Shown here piece by piece: positions 26,957-35,656 of a DNA stretch of 40,145 bases. This DNA comes from Bacteroidota bacterium (GTDB taxonomy: Bacteria; Bacteroidota; Bacteroidia; B-17B0; Aurantibacillaceae). The stretch spans positions 1-40,145 of the forward strand of contig JANYGK010000029.1 of the NCBI GenBank assembly GCA_025362395.1. Direction: 5' to 3'. Positions within the stretch are counted from its first letter, which is position 1. Every line of letters starts with the position of its first letter. Position numbers and translations under genes: made by a program. The notes under the pieces were generated by a model. It had not been told where the DNA came from. It worked only from the letters and a program-made list of their open reading frames with translations, and did not search any database.

Positions 26957-27418
26957 ATATTTTTCCATACATTAGTATTTACAGGACTTCTCAATTATAT
27001 TGGCAGATGCAAGTAACAAATAAGTAACAATATTATTATAATTGTACCTAAAGTTCCCACTGAATAGATTTAAGATTATTATTAGGTTGTTTTAGATAGC
27101 CTTATGAAATCTTAAAAGATATGTCAAAGAATTACTATTCAAATATAGCATTTTATAAGAATAAACAACTTAAAATTCGAACAATACCTCTAAAATATTA
27201 TTTAATACCAAGGCCATTTTAGGTTGACACGATTTGTTGATGATAAGGAATACTACTTTGCCATTTTCAGATCTGGTGTCAAATATGTGGAAATAAAAAG
27301 AAAGAAATCCGTCGTTTGAAACAAGCCTAAAATAATTTACTACTCTTTTATTATTCTACTTTTTCGTTTATCCTTAGATATAAAAACATAAAATAAGCAT
27401 ATCATTCCTTACTTTAAA

Positions 27419-28186
27419 TTAAGGAGTAACAACCACATTTTTCTTTTTAAAAAAGCAATACCTTATTCCTATGAAAGGCTGAAAATTAATACTATTGTAA
27501 GAAGTTTTTTTATAATAGACAGTATGTTCATCTGTAAAATTATTTGCAGGCGTATCATAATAAACATAGGAGTTTCTATATTTTTGTTCTCCGTTATATA
27601 TAGTGGCTTTATAGCCTAAATTAAAATCAGCGCCTAATGAAAGATTTTTCGCAATATTGTAGTAAAATGATATGTGAAGATTAACACCGGTAGTATAAAT
27701 AGGGGCTTGTTTATTATAAAATTCCCGATTATAAATGAGGGCGTTACTTATATATTCATTCGTAAAATCATTTTCCACATTGTAGAAATTATATTCAAAT
27801 GGAATATTAACACCTGCAATTAACAATAGTTTTCCTATTTCAAAACGCTTAGCAATCCCTAATTTTAGAAATACTGATTTGCTTAAAATATTGATGTTAT
27901 TATATCCGAATGTACTAGCTCCTTTGTATTTATCAAAGCCTTTTTGTTGCATGTGAAAATATCCTACTTGCAAGTAGAGATCCGTGTTTTTTGAATTGAT
28001 ATAGTTGTAAGTTAAAACAGGCTGCAAGCTATTTCCTTTGCCTTTGGAATATGCCGTGGCAGTATCGTTTAACGTAGAATTGTATTTATTGCCTGTATAA
28101 CTTAAAACGGAAATACCAACTTCATGTTTTTGCGCATAAAATGTATAGCTAATTAAAACTAAAATAGTTGTAAGTATTTTTTTCAT
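27419..28186 (-). CDS. Outer-membrane beta-barrel protein, tandem paralogue 2
   Basis: 255 aa; signal peptide 1-18 (ILTTILVLISYTFYAQ), then a full-length barrel pattern. Paralogous to the gene immediately upstream: both have FGISVLSY/VGISVLSY, QPVLTYN.I.SK, VG.F, ...FLKLGIAKR.E/SGKLLLIAGVNIPFEYN...Y and TTGVNLHISFYY...LSLGADFNLGYKATIYNG. They end in an amphipathic strand QPFIGIRYCF. The start codon overlaps the stop of its paralogue (TAATG), implying translational coupling. Local duplication. No family name; probably a structural or adhesin-type barrel. Confidence 0.75.
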   Translation of the reverse strand: MKKILTTILVLISYTFYAQKHEVGISVLSYTGNKYNSTLNDTATAYSKGKGNSLQPVLTYNYINSKNTDLYLQVGYFHMQQKGFDKYKGASTFGYNNINILSKSVFLKLGIAKRFEIGKLLLIAGVNIPFEYNFYNVENDFTNEYISNALIYNREFYNKQAPIYTTGVNLHISFYYNIAKNLSLGADFNLGYKATIYNGEQKYRNSYVYYDTPANNFTDEHTVYYKKTSYNSINFQPFIGIRYCFFKKKNVVVTP

Positions 28187-28941
28187 TATTTTTTAAAATT
28201 ATATTTGAGGCTGATAGAAGGCTGAAAAAAAAGACTTGTTTTAATGTTTGTCTTATAAATCAGTTCTACATCACTTGAATAACTATTCGAAGGATTTGCA
28301 TAATTCACTTCGCTCTCTAGTTTATGCCTCTTTCCATTCATTGTTGTGGCAATGAAACCCAAATTAAAATCTATCCCTAAGTAAAGGTGTCTTACTAAAG
28401 GGTAATAAAACGATTGTTGCAAAGTAATTCCTGTCATGTATTCAGGGGCAAACGAATCATGGTATTGGTATGCGGCGATCAGGGTGTCATTACTAATATT
28501 ATAAGTAGATCTGTAATTATGCACTTTTGTTGAATAGGTAGCCTGAAAAGGAATGTTGATACCCGAAATTAGAATAAGCTTACCGAAATAACTTCTCTTA
28601 GCAATACCAAGTCTTATGTAGACAGCCTTTTGCAAAAAATTACCGCGTGTATAGTATATGGTACTAGTCTGATCCGAACTTTTATCGTTGGTGGTTCTAG
28701 GGGTATAAAAAAATCCAACTTGGGCGCTGAAATCTATATCTTTTGAAGATATATGATTATAAGTTAATACAGGTTGAAAGCTTATGATGCTTTTCATTCT
28801 GCTATGAACCACAGTATCTGCTTGATAGTAATTTGTATTGAAAGTATTATAAGATAAGACTGAAATACCAAACTCATTCCCTTGCGCAGAAACGTCGGAA
28901 ACTAAAATAGAGCAAATTACAGAAAACAGATATTTAAACAT
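28186..28941 (-). CDS. Outer-membrane beta-barrel protein, tandem paralogue 1
   Basis: 251 aa; signal peptide near 1-19 (YLFSVICSILVSDVSAQG), followed by about 230 residues of barrel strands that align throughout with the next gene. Shared anchors are FGISVLSYN, QPVLTYNHISSKDIDF, IRLGIAKRSYFGKLILISGINIPF, ITLQQSFYYPLVRHLYLGIDFNLGFIA. It ends FQPSISLKYNFKK. Located 47 bases downstream of the lamin-tail gene, with that gene's terminator between them, so this pair probably has its own promoter. Confidence 0.75.
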   Translation of the reverse strand: MFKYLFSVICSILVSDVSAQGNEFGISVLSYNTFNTNYYQADTVVHSRMKSIISFQPVLTYNHISSKDIDFSAQVGFFYTPRTTNDKSSDQTSTIYYTRGNFLQKAVYIRLGIAKRSYFGKLILISGINIPFQATYSTKVHNYRSTYNISNDTLIAAYQYHDSFAPEYMTGITLQQSFYYPLVRHLYLGIDFNLGFIATTMNGKRHKLESEVNYANPSNSYSSDVELIYKTNIKTSLFFQPSISLKYNFKK

Positions 28942-28949
28942 ACGAATTA

Positions 28950-28978
28950 TAAAAAGGGCTGTAGCATTGCTACAGCCC
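28950..28978 (-). terminator. Intrinsic terminator after the lamin-tail gene
   Basis: Perfect 10-bp stem GGGCTGTAGC/GCTACAGCCC with a 3-nt loop. On minus it is followed by TTTTT. It lies 11 bases after the stop of the minus-strand gene ending at 28989. Confidence 0.88.
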
Positions 28979-28988
28979 GAAGTTACTA

Positions 28989-30296
28989 CTAATCTTTAAT
29001 AAATTTATCTGTTTTTTTGCCACTGTAATTATAAAAATTGATAATGTACATACAACTTGACAGTGAACTTACATCTATAGTTGCTGAATTGTATAATACA
29101 CCCTCTTGAACCTGTTTGCCATCTAAAGAAGTTATAAAATATTTACAATCAATATTTCCTTTAATATTTAAAATATCAGAAGTTGTTGAGGGGAAAACCG
29201 TTATGGGCAATATGCTGTAATCATATTCTTTAACTCCGGTTGAGCCATTACCACGTATAGTAATGGCGTGATTTTTTGTCGAAGCATCCACATTAAAATC
29301 GCCAAAAGTAGAAGGTTGAATTGCTGAATTTATTAACTTATTGCCGACAAATAAATTATCAAGTGTACGTGCGTATGTACAATTAGGTCCTGCATTATTA
29401 TAGCTACAATTATTAGGATTAGCTGAGTTTGCCGCATAATAAACGATGTGGGTATTTACAACAGCAGTTCCACCCGTTAAAAGTTGAGTAATGTAAAGTG
29501 GGGTACCTGCATAACCTGATACCTGTAAATCAAGATCATCAATTGCATTATTTAAAGATATTTTCTCGTCTAGCGTTTTACCAGCATACAAGTAGCCTAC
29601 TGTTGGCAATGCACCCGGTTTTGCATTACAAACACATTGGTGTTTTTTAAGATCTGTATGATCTGTTCCTGTATAGAAAGCCCAAGTACCAATGACAGTA
29701 TTAGGGTTAAAAACAGGCGTACCTTTATTTACAAAGAAACCCCTTCTTAAATCAACATGATCTAAATCACTTAATGTAAGATTATATTGCGATAAATAAC
29801 TCGCAGGGTCTTGCATAAATAACAAATAATTAAAGGTAATAGTAGCTTGAGAAATAGGCTGTCCAAAAGCATCTATCACTATATTTGTAATTTTATTAAC
29901 TAGCTTTACTTGGGTATAAATACTAAAATCCAATAACGTTGTGTCCATTTGCATTAAAGCTTTTACGTTATTTTCAGCATTCTTATGACTAACAGCATAA
30001 GTACCAAAAGACGGAATTATTCCGGTTAAACCTAAATTGTATACATTATTGTTTGCATCTCTAAATTCAAGATTGTAATTCCCTACGTTAATTGCACTTA
30101 AAGTTGGATTAAATAATTCAATAACATAGTTACTATATGGCGTACCATTATTACTAACATTATCTTTCACAATTTCGGAGATGAAAAGGTCACGACAACC
30201 GGCTTCCCCCTGAGCATTTAAGATTGATGGCAATGAAACTGAAAATAATGTTAGCGCTGTTACGACCATTCTTTTTGAGTAGTTTTTAATTTTCAT
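28989..30296 (-). CDS. T9SS-secreted lamin-tail domain protein
   Basis: 435 aa from ATG 30296 (MKIKNYSKRMVVTALTLFS), giving a signal peptide ending near LNAQ; a longer frame starts at 30344 but adds nothing. Residues about 30-150 form a lamin-tail-like domain (CRDLFISEIVKDNVS, NYVIELFNPTLSAINVGNYNLEF, FGTYAVSHKNA). Then a Cys-containing region, VCNAKPGA and NPNNCSYNNAGPNC. The last 75 residues are a type A sorting domain (ITVFPSTTSDILNIKG, KYFITSLDGKQVQEG, DVSSLSSCMYIINF, KKTDKFIKD). Probably surface-exposed via type IX secretion; function unknown. Terminator directly downstream. Confidence 0.85.
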   Translation of the reverse strand: MKIKNYSKRMVVTALTLFSVSLPSILNAQGEAGCRDLFISEIVKDNVSNNGTPYSNYVIELFNPTLSAINVGNYNLEFRDANNNVYNLGLTGIIPSFGTYAVSHKNAENNVKALMQMDTTLLDFSIYTQVKLVNKITNIVIDAFGQPISQATITFNYLLFMQDPASYLSQYNLTLSDLDHVDLRRGFFVNKGTPVFNPNTVIGTWAFYTGTDHTDLKKHQCVCNAKPGALPTVGYLYAGKTLDEKISLNNAIDDLDLQVSGYAGTPLYITQLLTGGTAVVNTHIVYYAANSANPNNCSYNNAGPNCTYARTLDNLFVGNKLINSAIQPSTFGDFNVDASTKNHAITIRGNGSTGVKEYDYSILPITVFPSTTSDILNIKGNIDCKYFITSLDGKQVQEGVLYNSATIDVSSLSSCMYIINFYNYSGKKTDKFIKD

Positions 30297-30418
30297 GTTT
30301 TTTGTTTTTAAGTGATTAATAGTTGAGTTTATTTTATGTTTCAAATAGAATTAAATTATCAATGCACTTTGACTTTACCTGTTGTTTCCAACAGGTGTCA
30401 TTTAACAACTTTTAACGG

Positions 30419-31075
30419 TTAGTGAAAATGTTGGATCGAAACATAGCCGTTTTCAATTGCATATTTTACAAGTCCAACCAAATCGGCAGCTTTTGTCTTT
30501 TTGTAGATATTACCTATATGAAAACCAACTGTACTTTCGCTAATATTAAAATGCGCAGCCATTAATTTGCGTGATTTGCCATCGCATAGTGTCACAAGTA
30601 TTTCAGCTTCTTTAGAAGATAATGCACGCTGTTCAATAATTTTTTTTGCATTCAGTTCTTCTGAAACAGGAATGCGCCTCAGATTATTTTCGTATACAAA
30701 AGTTTTATTAGAATTTATATTTTTAATAACTGAAACAAGTACTTCAATACCACAGTTCTTCATTAAAAAAGCATCGGCTCCTATAATTATTGATTTTGTT
30801 ATATAAGCTTTACTATCCATCCCCGTCAACATGATAACTTTTATGCCGGGATAGTTTTCTTTAATAATTCCTAATGCCTCTATACCATTCATTACAGGCA
30901 TTCTAATATCCAATATTATAATATCCGGTTGAATATTCTTTAAATCATCTATAGCTTGTTTACCATTTAAAGCTTCATAAATAATTGGAAAACCTTCTTC
31001 TTTTAAAGAAGAACATAATGTTCTTCTAAAATCATTATGATTTTCAACGATCATAATTTTAATTGCTTTTTGCAT
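30419..31075 (-). CDS. NarL/FixJ-family response regulator (orphan)
   Basis: 218 aa. Receiver domain at 5-120 with phosphoacceptor D56 (PDIIILDIRMPVMNG), T83/K105 positions in VIMLTGMD and DAFLMKNC. C-terminal LuxR-type HTH (ALSSKEAEILVTLCDGKSRKLMAAHFNISESTVGFHIGNIYKKT). The N-terminal acid pair reads VEN instead of the usual ED/DD: E11 is present but residue 12 is Asn, which may weaken Mg binding. No histidine kinase is nearby, so the partner is elsewhere. It is upstream of the lamin-tail and barrel genes on the same strand, so it may control them; that is inference. Confidence 0.9.
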   Translation of the reverse strand: MQKAIKIMIVENHNDFRRTLCSSLKEEGFPIIYEALNGKQAIDDLKNIQPDIIILDIRMPVMNGIEALGIIKENYPGIKVIMLTGMDSKAYITKSIIIGADAFLMKNCGIEVLVSVIKNINSNKTFVYENNLRRIPVSEELNAKKIIEQRALSSKEAEILVTLCDGKSRKLMAAHFNISESTVGFHIGNIYKKTKAADLVGLVKYAIENGYVSIQHFH

Positions 31076-31374
31076 AGTTATTATCGTCAGGTAGAATTAA
31101 AATTTTATTATAGTATAAATTATAATGTATTTTTTTAAATTCTCAACTTCAAATGTATTATGTGTTATAGTTATTAGAAGCCAACAAGAACGCATGTATG
31201 TTACGATTTGTTATAAAATATGACTAAATAATCGCAATTACAAAATACAAACGTATTTAACTGTTTTTTATTGTTCAATATAAGATTGTTTACTAATAGA
31301 CGAGGCACTTTCTTTCATAACACATCAAATATAAGTAAAACACGTATGGTTACGTAATTGTTAGCACTTTTTTT

Positions 31375-31403
31375 TATCAAAATAACGCTATTTGATATTG
31401 ATA
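31375..31403 (+). promoter_or_regulatory. Imperfect palindrome upstream of xre gene
   Basis: TATCAAAATA, 4 nt, then TATTTGATA, with one bulged base, plus a further TATTGATA just before the start at 31411. Possible self-regulatory operator of the downstream HTH protein. No exact -7 box seen; the rest of 31076-31374 is AT-rich with nothing else recognised. Confidence 0.35.
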
Positions 31404-31410
31404 AAAGTGC

Positions 31411-31656
31411 ATGACAGAAAAAGAACGAGAAAAGAAAGAGAAGCTTAAATTGCTGAAACATTTTGGGTTGCACTTGGTAAAACTAAGAACATCAAAAGGT
31501 TTAACAGCCGCTGAACTGGGTAGGCTTTGCTACATGGAACGTTCAAGTATTGCAAGATTAGAAACCGGTAAAATAAATCCTTCTTTATTTATTCTTAAAA
31601 AATTAAGTGTTGGTTTAGAAATGGAACTGGAAGATTTAATAAAAGGCTTTAAATAA
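31411..31656 (+). CDS. Small XRE-family HTH regulator
   Basis: 81 aa, almost entirely one Cro/C1-type HTH. HFGLHLVKLRTSKGLTAAELGRLCYMERSSIARLETGKINPSLFILKKLSVGLEMELEDLI is the whole five-helix domain. A Lys/Glu-rich N-terminus precedes it. No partner toxin is adjacent. It is on plus between the two array segments and divergent from the response regulator. Could control one of the neighbouring cassettes, but nothing in the sequence shows which. Confidence 0.85.
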   Translation: MTEKEREKKEKLKLLKHFGLHLVKLRTSKGLTAAELGRLCYMERSSIARLETGKINPSLFILKKLSVGLEMELEDLIKGFK

Positions 31657-31724
31657 AAGTCGAAGAAATACTATATTTTCCATGACCAGTTAATTTTTCT
31701 GTAGTTTTAAAAATTTAACTAAAT

Positions 31725-31796
31725 TTATTGAAATAAGTGATCTGGAGGAAATTCTTTCTTTTCTTTTTGTCCAAACAGTTTCTCAAATATTCTCAT
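31725..31796 (-). CDS. Possible 23-aa cassette ORF or gene remnant
   Basis: ATG at 31796 opens MRIFEKLFGQKEKKEF..., 23 codons to TAA. The start lies 35 bases after the left core of the repeat at 31831, the usual place for a cassette gene. The N-terminus resembles the MGLLDIFKKEK start of the gene at 39012-39551. May be an N-terminal remnant of such a protein. Short, so low confidence. Confidence 0.25.
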   Translation of the reverse strand: MRIFEKLFGQKEKKEFPPDHLFQ

Positions 31797-31830
31797 GTTA
31801 TTTGTTTTATTGAGTTTCAGCGGTTATTAC

Positions 31831-31924
31831 CACTAGCGTTTTGTGGCCTTGCGCCGTTTTTTGCTTTGTCAAGTTACGCATTTGAGCGCTAACCCGCAAA
31901 AATGGCGGTTAGTTGCTGTTAATG
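31831..31924 (-). repeat. Short-class attC-like repeat
   Basis: Left CACTAGCG (degenerate core), right GCTGTTAATG. Central stem CGCCGTTTTTTGC (31852-31864) with GCAAAAATGGCG (31896-31907), one bulged T; loop has ACGCATTTGAGCGCTAAC. Confidence 0.7.
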
Positions 31925-31952
31925 GCTGGCAGTAGTCAACAAGGTGACAAAA

Positions 31953-32951
31953 TTATTTCACTGTGTCAGCACACAAGGGTTCAATTAGTTCCATATAAGT
32001 GTCTGGTTGAATGTTAGAACAGAATGTTAATGCTTTTTGCTTTTCGCGATTTATAAAAAGGGAAGAAGCAAATCCGGCTGTTCCTCCATTTATTTTTATA
32101 ATAGGGCTTGTCTTAGGTGAATTGACTAGTACCCATCCTATGGCTGAATAAACTTCTGGTCTGGAAGGAAAAATATTTGAAACTTGAAGGTTTACGGCTT
32201 TATTCATGGGGTCTAAAGTTGCTTTTGCATATTTTGTTAGATCTTCGGATGTTGAAATTATACCAAGGCAACCGTTAAGAATTCCACCGTCCCAATGTGA
32301 TGTAAAGTTACCTTCTTTGTCCAAGCCTTTAATTATGTTTGTAGAAATATTTTTGGTACTAAATGTTGAATTATGCATTTCCAGCGGCTTGAATATTCTC
32401 TCTTCAACGATTTCTGAAAATGGTCGTCCCTCAATCTGCGAAATAACATAACTTAGTACACCCGAACCTAAATTTGAATAGATTGCTTTTTCACCTGGTT
32501 CGCACTCCATTTTAAGTTCTTTTGTCAAATAGGTAATTAGCTCACCTTCATTGTAATTGCTAAATGGATTTTCTTTAATAAAATTTTTTCTGTCGTCATA
32601 ATCAGTTGGCATTCTTGGAAGTCCTGAGGTGTGCATTCCTAATTGCTTCAAAGTTATTTTTGGATTACCTTTCAGTTCAAAAGAGAGAAAGTTAGAAATA
32701 GGGTCGTCAAGATTAATTTTGCTGTCAACCACTAGCTGCGCTAGTATATTTCCTGTAAATGATTTAGTTACAGAACCTATTTCAAATGCAGACCTTCTAT
32801 TATTTGCGTAAGAGATTTCTTCGCTATCTTTTCTTAATCCAAAGTAAGTTGTCTCATTATTGTCTGTTACAGAAAAAGAGATTTCTGTGTGAATTGGCAA
32901 AACTTTAAGAATGTTATGAATTTTATTATTGAATTCTTTAGTTTTTGTCAT
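31953..32951 (-). CDS. Serine beta-lactamase-fold hydrolase
   Basis: 332 aa from ATG 32951; an in-frame GTG at 32981 lies in the attC-like core and is rejected. No signal peptide, so cytoplasmic. Class C beta-lactamase/esterase fold motifs: SVTK (S60-x-x-K63), HTSGLP near residue 107, YSN (Y158-S-N160, YxN) and NGGTAGF near residue 300 in place of KTG. Family knowledge: this family includes esterases, D-peptidases and lactamases; a lactamase or esterase role is possible but not shown. It forms a single-gene cassette with matching ends (31918 GTTAATGGCTGGCAG, 32970-32985 complement GTTAGTGGCAAGCAG). Confidence 0.85.
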   Translation of the reverse strand: MTKTKEFNNKIHNILKVLPIHTEISFSVTDNNETTYFGLRKDSEEISYANNRRSAFEIGSVTKSFTGNILAQLVVDSKINLDDPISNFLSFELKGNPKITLKQLGMHTSGLPRMPTDYDDRKNFIKENPFSNYNEGELITYLTKELKMECEPGEKAIYSNLGSGVLSYVISQIEGRPFSEIVEERIFKPLEMHNSTFSTKNISTNIIKGLDKEGNFTSHWDGGILNGCLGIISTSEDLTKYAKATLDPMNKAVNLQVSNIFPSRPEVYSAIGWVLVNSPKTSPIIKINGGTAGFASSLFINREKQKALTFCSNIQPDTYMELIEPLCADTVK

Positions 32952-32979
32952 TTTATAGTCTTGTAGTTTTCTGCTTGCC

Positions 32980-33154
32980 ACTAACGTATTGCGGTTTTGC
33001 TTCGGCCGTTTTGGAACCGATGTCTACCGAAATATTTAAATAAAGATACAAATGTTGCTATGCAATTGCAAAGCGAAAATAATTGTCGCCGCAAAGCGAC
33101 CGCTTTTGCAAATGCTTTGTTGTCCGCCCGCATTAGGCAAAGGTGCTGTTAGCT
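32980..33154 (-). repeat. Long-class attC-like repeat
   Basis: Left CACTAACG, right GGTGCTGTTAGC. Shares CTACCGAAATATTTA, AAGATAC, GCAAAGCGAAAATAATTGTC, GCGACCGCTTTTGCAAATGC and GTCCGCCCGCATT with the other long copies. Confidence 0.75.
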
Positions 33155-33161
33155 GCTGCTT

Positions 33162-34205
33162 TTAATCAATAACATTATCACCTAATGCATGGTCTACTGC
33201 TTTTTCGTTCTCGACTGTCATGGTTAGAAATGCGCTTGAAAAAAGGGAAGCTGAACTAACAGCATTTCCAAAATGTGGTTCCCAAACATTTTCAGTTGCG
33301 TGTAAATCCGGCGGCCCTTCAAAGTATTCGAAATCAACTTCGACATCATGGTGTATTATAATATTAGCTATCAGTTTCCCGTCTGCCATTTCATAAACAA
33401 AAGGATCATGGAATTCAGATAAATAAATTGATTTGATCGAGAATTTTCCAGTGCAATTTTTTCCTGTTCTTTTTCTTATTGCAGCTACTACCTCGTTGGG
33501 TTTTCTGTTTAGTTCATCCTTAATCAAATTTTCAGTCGCATCAAGGTCAAGATTTTTCGCTACCCATTCGTCATTAAGGAAATTAAATTTGATCGAATGT
33601 TTTTCAATAAATTCTTTAATACTCTTGTAATAATTTATTTTAATTTTCTTTTGGTCACATTCTTCTATTAAAGATTCATGTAGATTATTTTTTTCCTCGT
33701 TCGAAAAGTCTCTCGTGTTGTTACTAATAAATATAATTTGTTTTTCGTGACATATGGAACAATAATCCTTTATAGTGAGCCATATAATTGTGTCCCGAAA
33801 GCCTTGACCGTCATCTCCAGATGGTTTCTGCCTTAATATACCACGTTTAGCTACTTCGGGTAAATATGTATTGTCATAGGGAATAATATCATTCTTCTCA
33901 ATGTTCAGTTGATTTAGAATATATGTCTCATATTTTGCAGTTTCATTGTCAATATTAAGGTTCACAGGTATTATATGATCCTTTGTTTCCGTAATTATTA
34001 TATTCAAATTCCCCGAAGCTCCTTTATAAGCAGCTATTCTTTCATTTAGTGCTCGTCTATACAAGCCTATTACTTCGTCAAAAATAATTTGAGGAATAAT
34101 TATTCTCGAATTAGTCTTAGTTAAATAGTCGTGTAAAACGTCTAAGTCCTTTGTTCGAAAAAGAAAGTCACTTCTATAAATATTTGAATCTAAAACTATG
34201 TCCAT
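33162..34205 (-). CDS. PIN-domain protein, DUF4935-like
   Basis: 347 aa. From ATG 34205 the protein begins MDIVLDSNIY, with the first PIN acid D6. Then RIIIPQIIFDEVIGLYRRAL (catalytic E region), GDDGQGFRDTIIWLTIKDY (third acid) and QIIFISNNTRDFS (last PIN strand). The C-terminal 140 residues are a separate beta-rich part without a known motif. A GTG at 34217 is in the attC core and is not the start. Family: PIN-like nucleases; DUF4935 proteins are often defence or toxin-like. No cognate antitoxin is seen in this cassette. Ends match at 33148 and 34211-34222. Confidence 0.82.
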   Translation of the reverse strand: MDIVLDSNIYRSDFLFRTKDLDVLHDYLTKTNSRIIIPQIIFDEVIGLYRRALNERIAAYKGASGNLNIIITETKDHIIPVNLNIDNETAKYETYILNQLNIEKNDIIPYDNTYLPEVAKRGILRQKPSGDDGQGFRDTIIWLTIKDYCSICHEKQIIFISNNTRDFSNEEKNNLHESLIEECDQKKIKINYYKSIKEFIEKHSIKFNFLNDEWVAKNLDLDATENLIKDELNRKPNEVVAAIRKRTGKNCTGKFSIKSIYLSEFHDPFVYEMADGKLIANIIIHHDVEVDFEYFEGPPDLHATENVWEPHFGNAVSSASLFSSAFLTMTVENEKAVDHALGDNVID

Positions 34206-34216
34206 AAAAAGTTGCA

Positions 34217-34310
34217 CCTAACGGATTGCGTGCAGATGTCCGTTTTTGCTAAGTCCAAGTTATGCATTTATGCGTTAATGCGCAAAAATGGAGTTTGCAC
34301 GCTGTTAGTT
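34217..34310 (-). repeat. Short-class attC-like repeat
   Basis: Left CCTAACGG, whose complement GTTAGGT fits the GTTRRRY core; right CTGTTAGTTG. Two-part stem: GCGTGCA (34228) with TGCACGC (34296) and TCCGTTTTTGC (34239) with GCAAAAATGGA (34282). This pairs by different bases than the copy at 26178. Confidence 0.78.
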
Positions 34311-34351
34311 GCCTGCCAGCCGCACACTGTTTTTCTATTGGTTGTCCAAAG

Positions 34352-34795
34352 TTATTTTATAGGATAATAATATTGTCTAATTGAACCAAGTTCTTCGTCG
34401 GAGATTAGTGAAACAAAATGTTTTTTGTCTAGCTCGGTAACGGTTGTACACATTTCTCCTAAGTTTGAAGTGTTCAAATATGTTTCCCAATAGGCACTTT
34501 TTCGATCGTACTTGATTACTTTTTTCCCGTCTGGTGACATCTTCCATTTACCTGTTTCGCGTATGTCGCATTGTAGCCACATGTAAGTCCCGTCAGCTAA
34601 GTAGTGAATGGTGTCTTTGCAATTTAGTCTGGCGTACTCTTTGTTGTCTTTTGTCTTGTTATTTTTGTTGACCCAAACGCCAACAATAGTCGTTTTACTT
34701 ATGTCACTATTGTCACGCTTTACTTTAATTTTTTGAACTTGTCCGAACAGTTGATTTGTCAGGACGAATGTTATTATTATGAGAAGTCTTATCAT
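34352..34795 (-). CDS. Hypothetical secreted protein, lipocalin-like
   Basis: 147 aa. Signal peptide 1-19 (LLIIITFVLTNQLFGQ). The rest looks like a small beta-barrel of the lipocalin-like type: TTIVGVWVNKNNKTKD, CKDTIHYLADGTYMWLQCDI, RETGKWKMSPDGKKVIKYD, with Cys residues at conserved-looking positions. No closer assignment possible. Single-gene cassette; ends 34304 GTTAGTTGCCTGCCAGCCG and complement of 34810-34828, GTTAGCTGCAACCAGCCGG, are strikingly alike. Confidence 0.72.
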   Translation of the reverse strand: MIRLLIIITFVLTNQLFGQVQKIKVKRDNSDISKTTIVGVWVNKNNKTKDNKEYARLNCKDTIHYLADGTYMWLQCDIRETGKWKMSPDGKKVIKYDRKSAYWETYLNTSNLGEMCTTVTELDKKHFVSLISDEELGSIRQYYYPIK

Positions 34796-34823
34796 AGTTC
34801 GATTTCTATCCGGCTGGTTGCAG

Positions 34824-35002
34824 CTAACGTTTTCGCGGTTTATTTCAGTTTGGAGTTTGAAACATTGTCTACCGAAATATTACTGACAATGATACTATGT
34901 TTATTAGACATTTGCAAAGCGAAAATAATTGTCTTTCGCGGAGCGACCGCTTTTGCAAATGCCTTATACTTCCGCCCAAATTGAATGAACCGTGTGTTAG
35001 CG
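34824..35002 (-). repeat. Long-class attC-like repeat
   Basis: Left GCTAACG, right GTGTGTTAGC. Apical hairpin: CATTTGCAAAGCG (34909-34921) with CGCTTTTGCAAATG (34948-34961), 13 pairs and one bulge. Basal arms CGGTTTATTTCAG and TTGAATGAACCG are also nearly complementary. Confidence 0.78.
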
Positions 35003-35443
35003 GCTGTTTTTTTCTTCTAACGAAACAATAAGTTGTCCCATTATTATGTTTTTAATACATTCTTCGCAATTTTTGTTTGTCTGTATTCCTCTTATTTTGA
35101 TTGGTGCATTATTGTCGTTCGATATTTCAAAAACAAAAGTATAGTCGTCATTATTATAAGCATACTGTGTCGAGATAAAATTGTTTCCGTTTGATATGAC
35201 AACATTTTGTGTTTTTCCAATTTGCATCGCTTGTCCATTAAAAGAAAAGTAGCATTTCTTTTTGCAGTTACCAGTCAAATTAAAACCAATTAATGCAGTG
35301 TCTGAAAATTGAAATTCGACTTTGATTAAATATTTTTTTGTCTTACTGGAAAATGTCCGAAATTTGTATTGTGGATTTTGTCCGTATACAAGTACAGAGA
35401 GAAGTGTTATAAAAATAACTGCAAATAGTCTTAGTGTTGTCAT
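34997..35443 (-). CDS. Hypothetical secreted cassette protein
   Basis: 148 aa from ATG 35443 (MTTLRLFAVIFITLLSVLVYGQ), a good signal peptide. A longer frame to 35518 would translate attC-like sequence. The mature part is beta-rich with a KKKCYFSF motif and C-terminal KNCEECIKNIIMGQL, with four Cys likely paired in the periplasm. No known family. Its stop codon is formed by the TAA inside the attC-like core GTTAGC at 34996, as also occurs for the gene ending at 38177. Confidence 0.68.
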   Translation of the reverse strand: MTTLRLFAVIFITLLSVLVYGQNPQYKFRTFSSKTKKYLIKVEFQFSDTALIGFNLTGNCKKKCYFSFNGQAMQIGKTQNVVISNGNNFISTQYAYNNDDYTFVFEISNDNNAPIKIRGIQTNKNCEECIKNIIMGQLIVSLEEKNSR

Positions 35444-35457
35444 CTTTCTAAAATTAC

Positions 35458-35647
35458 TGCTAACGTTTTGGAGCTTTGCGTTCGGCGGGCTTTGAAACAC
35501 TTTGCTTTCTACCCGCACAATATTAATTAGTTGCCGAACTATTGTACTCTTCTTTGCTTACATGAAAATACAGCTTTCTGCGTAGCAGGCAAAATTGTAA
35601 GCAAAAAACTTATACGTCCGCCCGCTGACGCAAAGGTGCTGTTAGCG
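35458..35647 (-). repeat. Long-class attC-like repeat (190 bp)
   Basis: Left GCTAACG, right GGTGCTGTTAGC. The outer stem is GCTTTGCG with CGCAAAGGTGC, plus GCGGGC with GCCCGC. Similar in layout to the diverged copy at 11150. Right core starts the toxin-antitoxin cassette. Confidence 0.72.
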
Positions 35648-35656
35648 GCAGTATTT

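Noticed and set aside
26827-26994. 56-codon N-terminal extension of the gene at 26317
   Set aside because: It covers the repeat at 26869-26956; ATG 26826 opens a signal peptide.
32951-32981. GTG start for the beta-lactamase-like gene
   Set aside because: The codon lies inside the attC-like core; ATG 32951 gives the normal family length. The same reasoning applies to GTG 34217 for the PIN gene.
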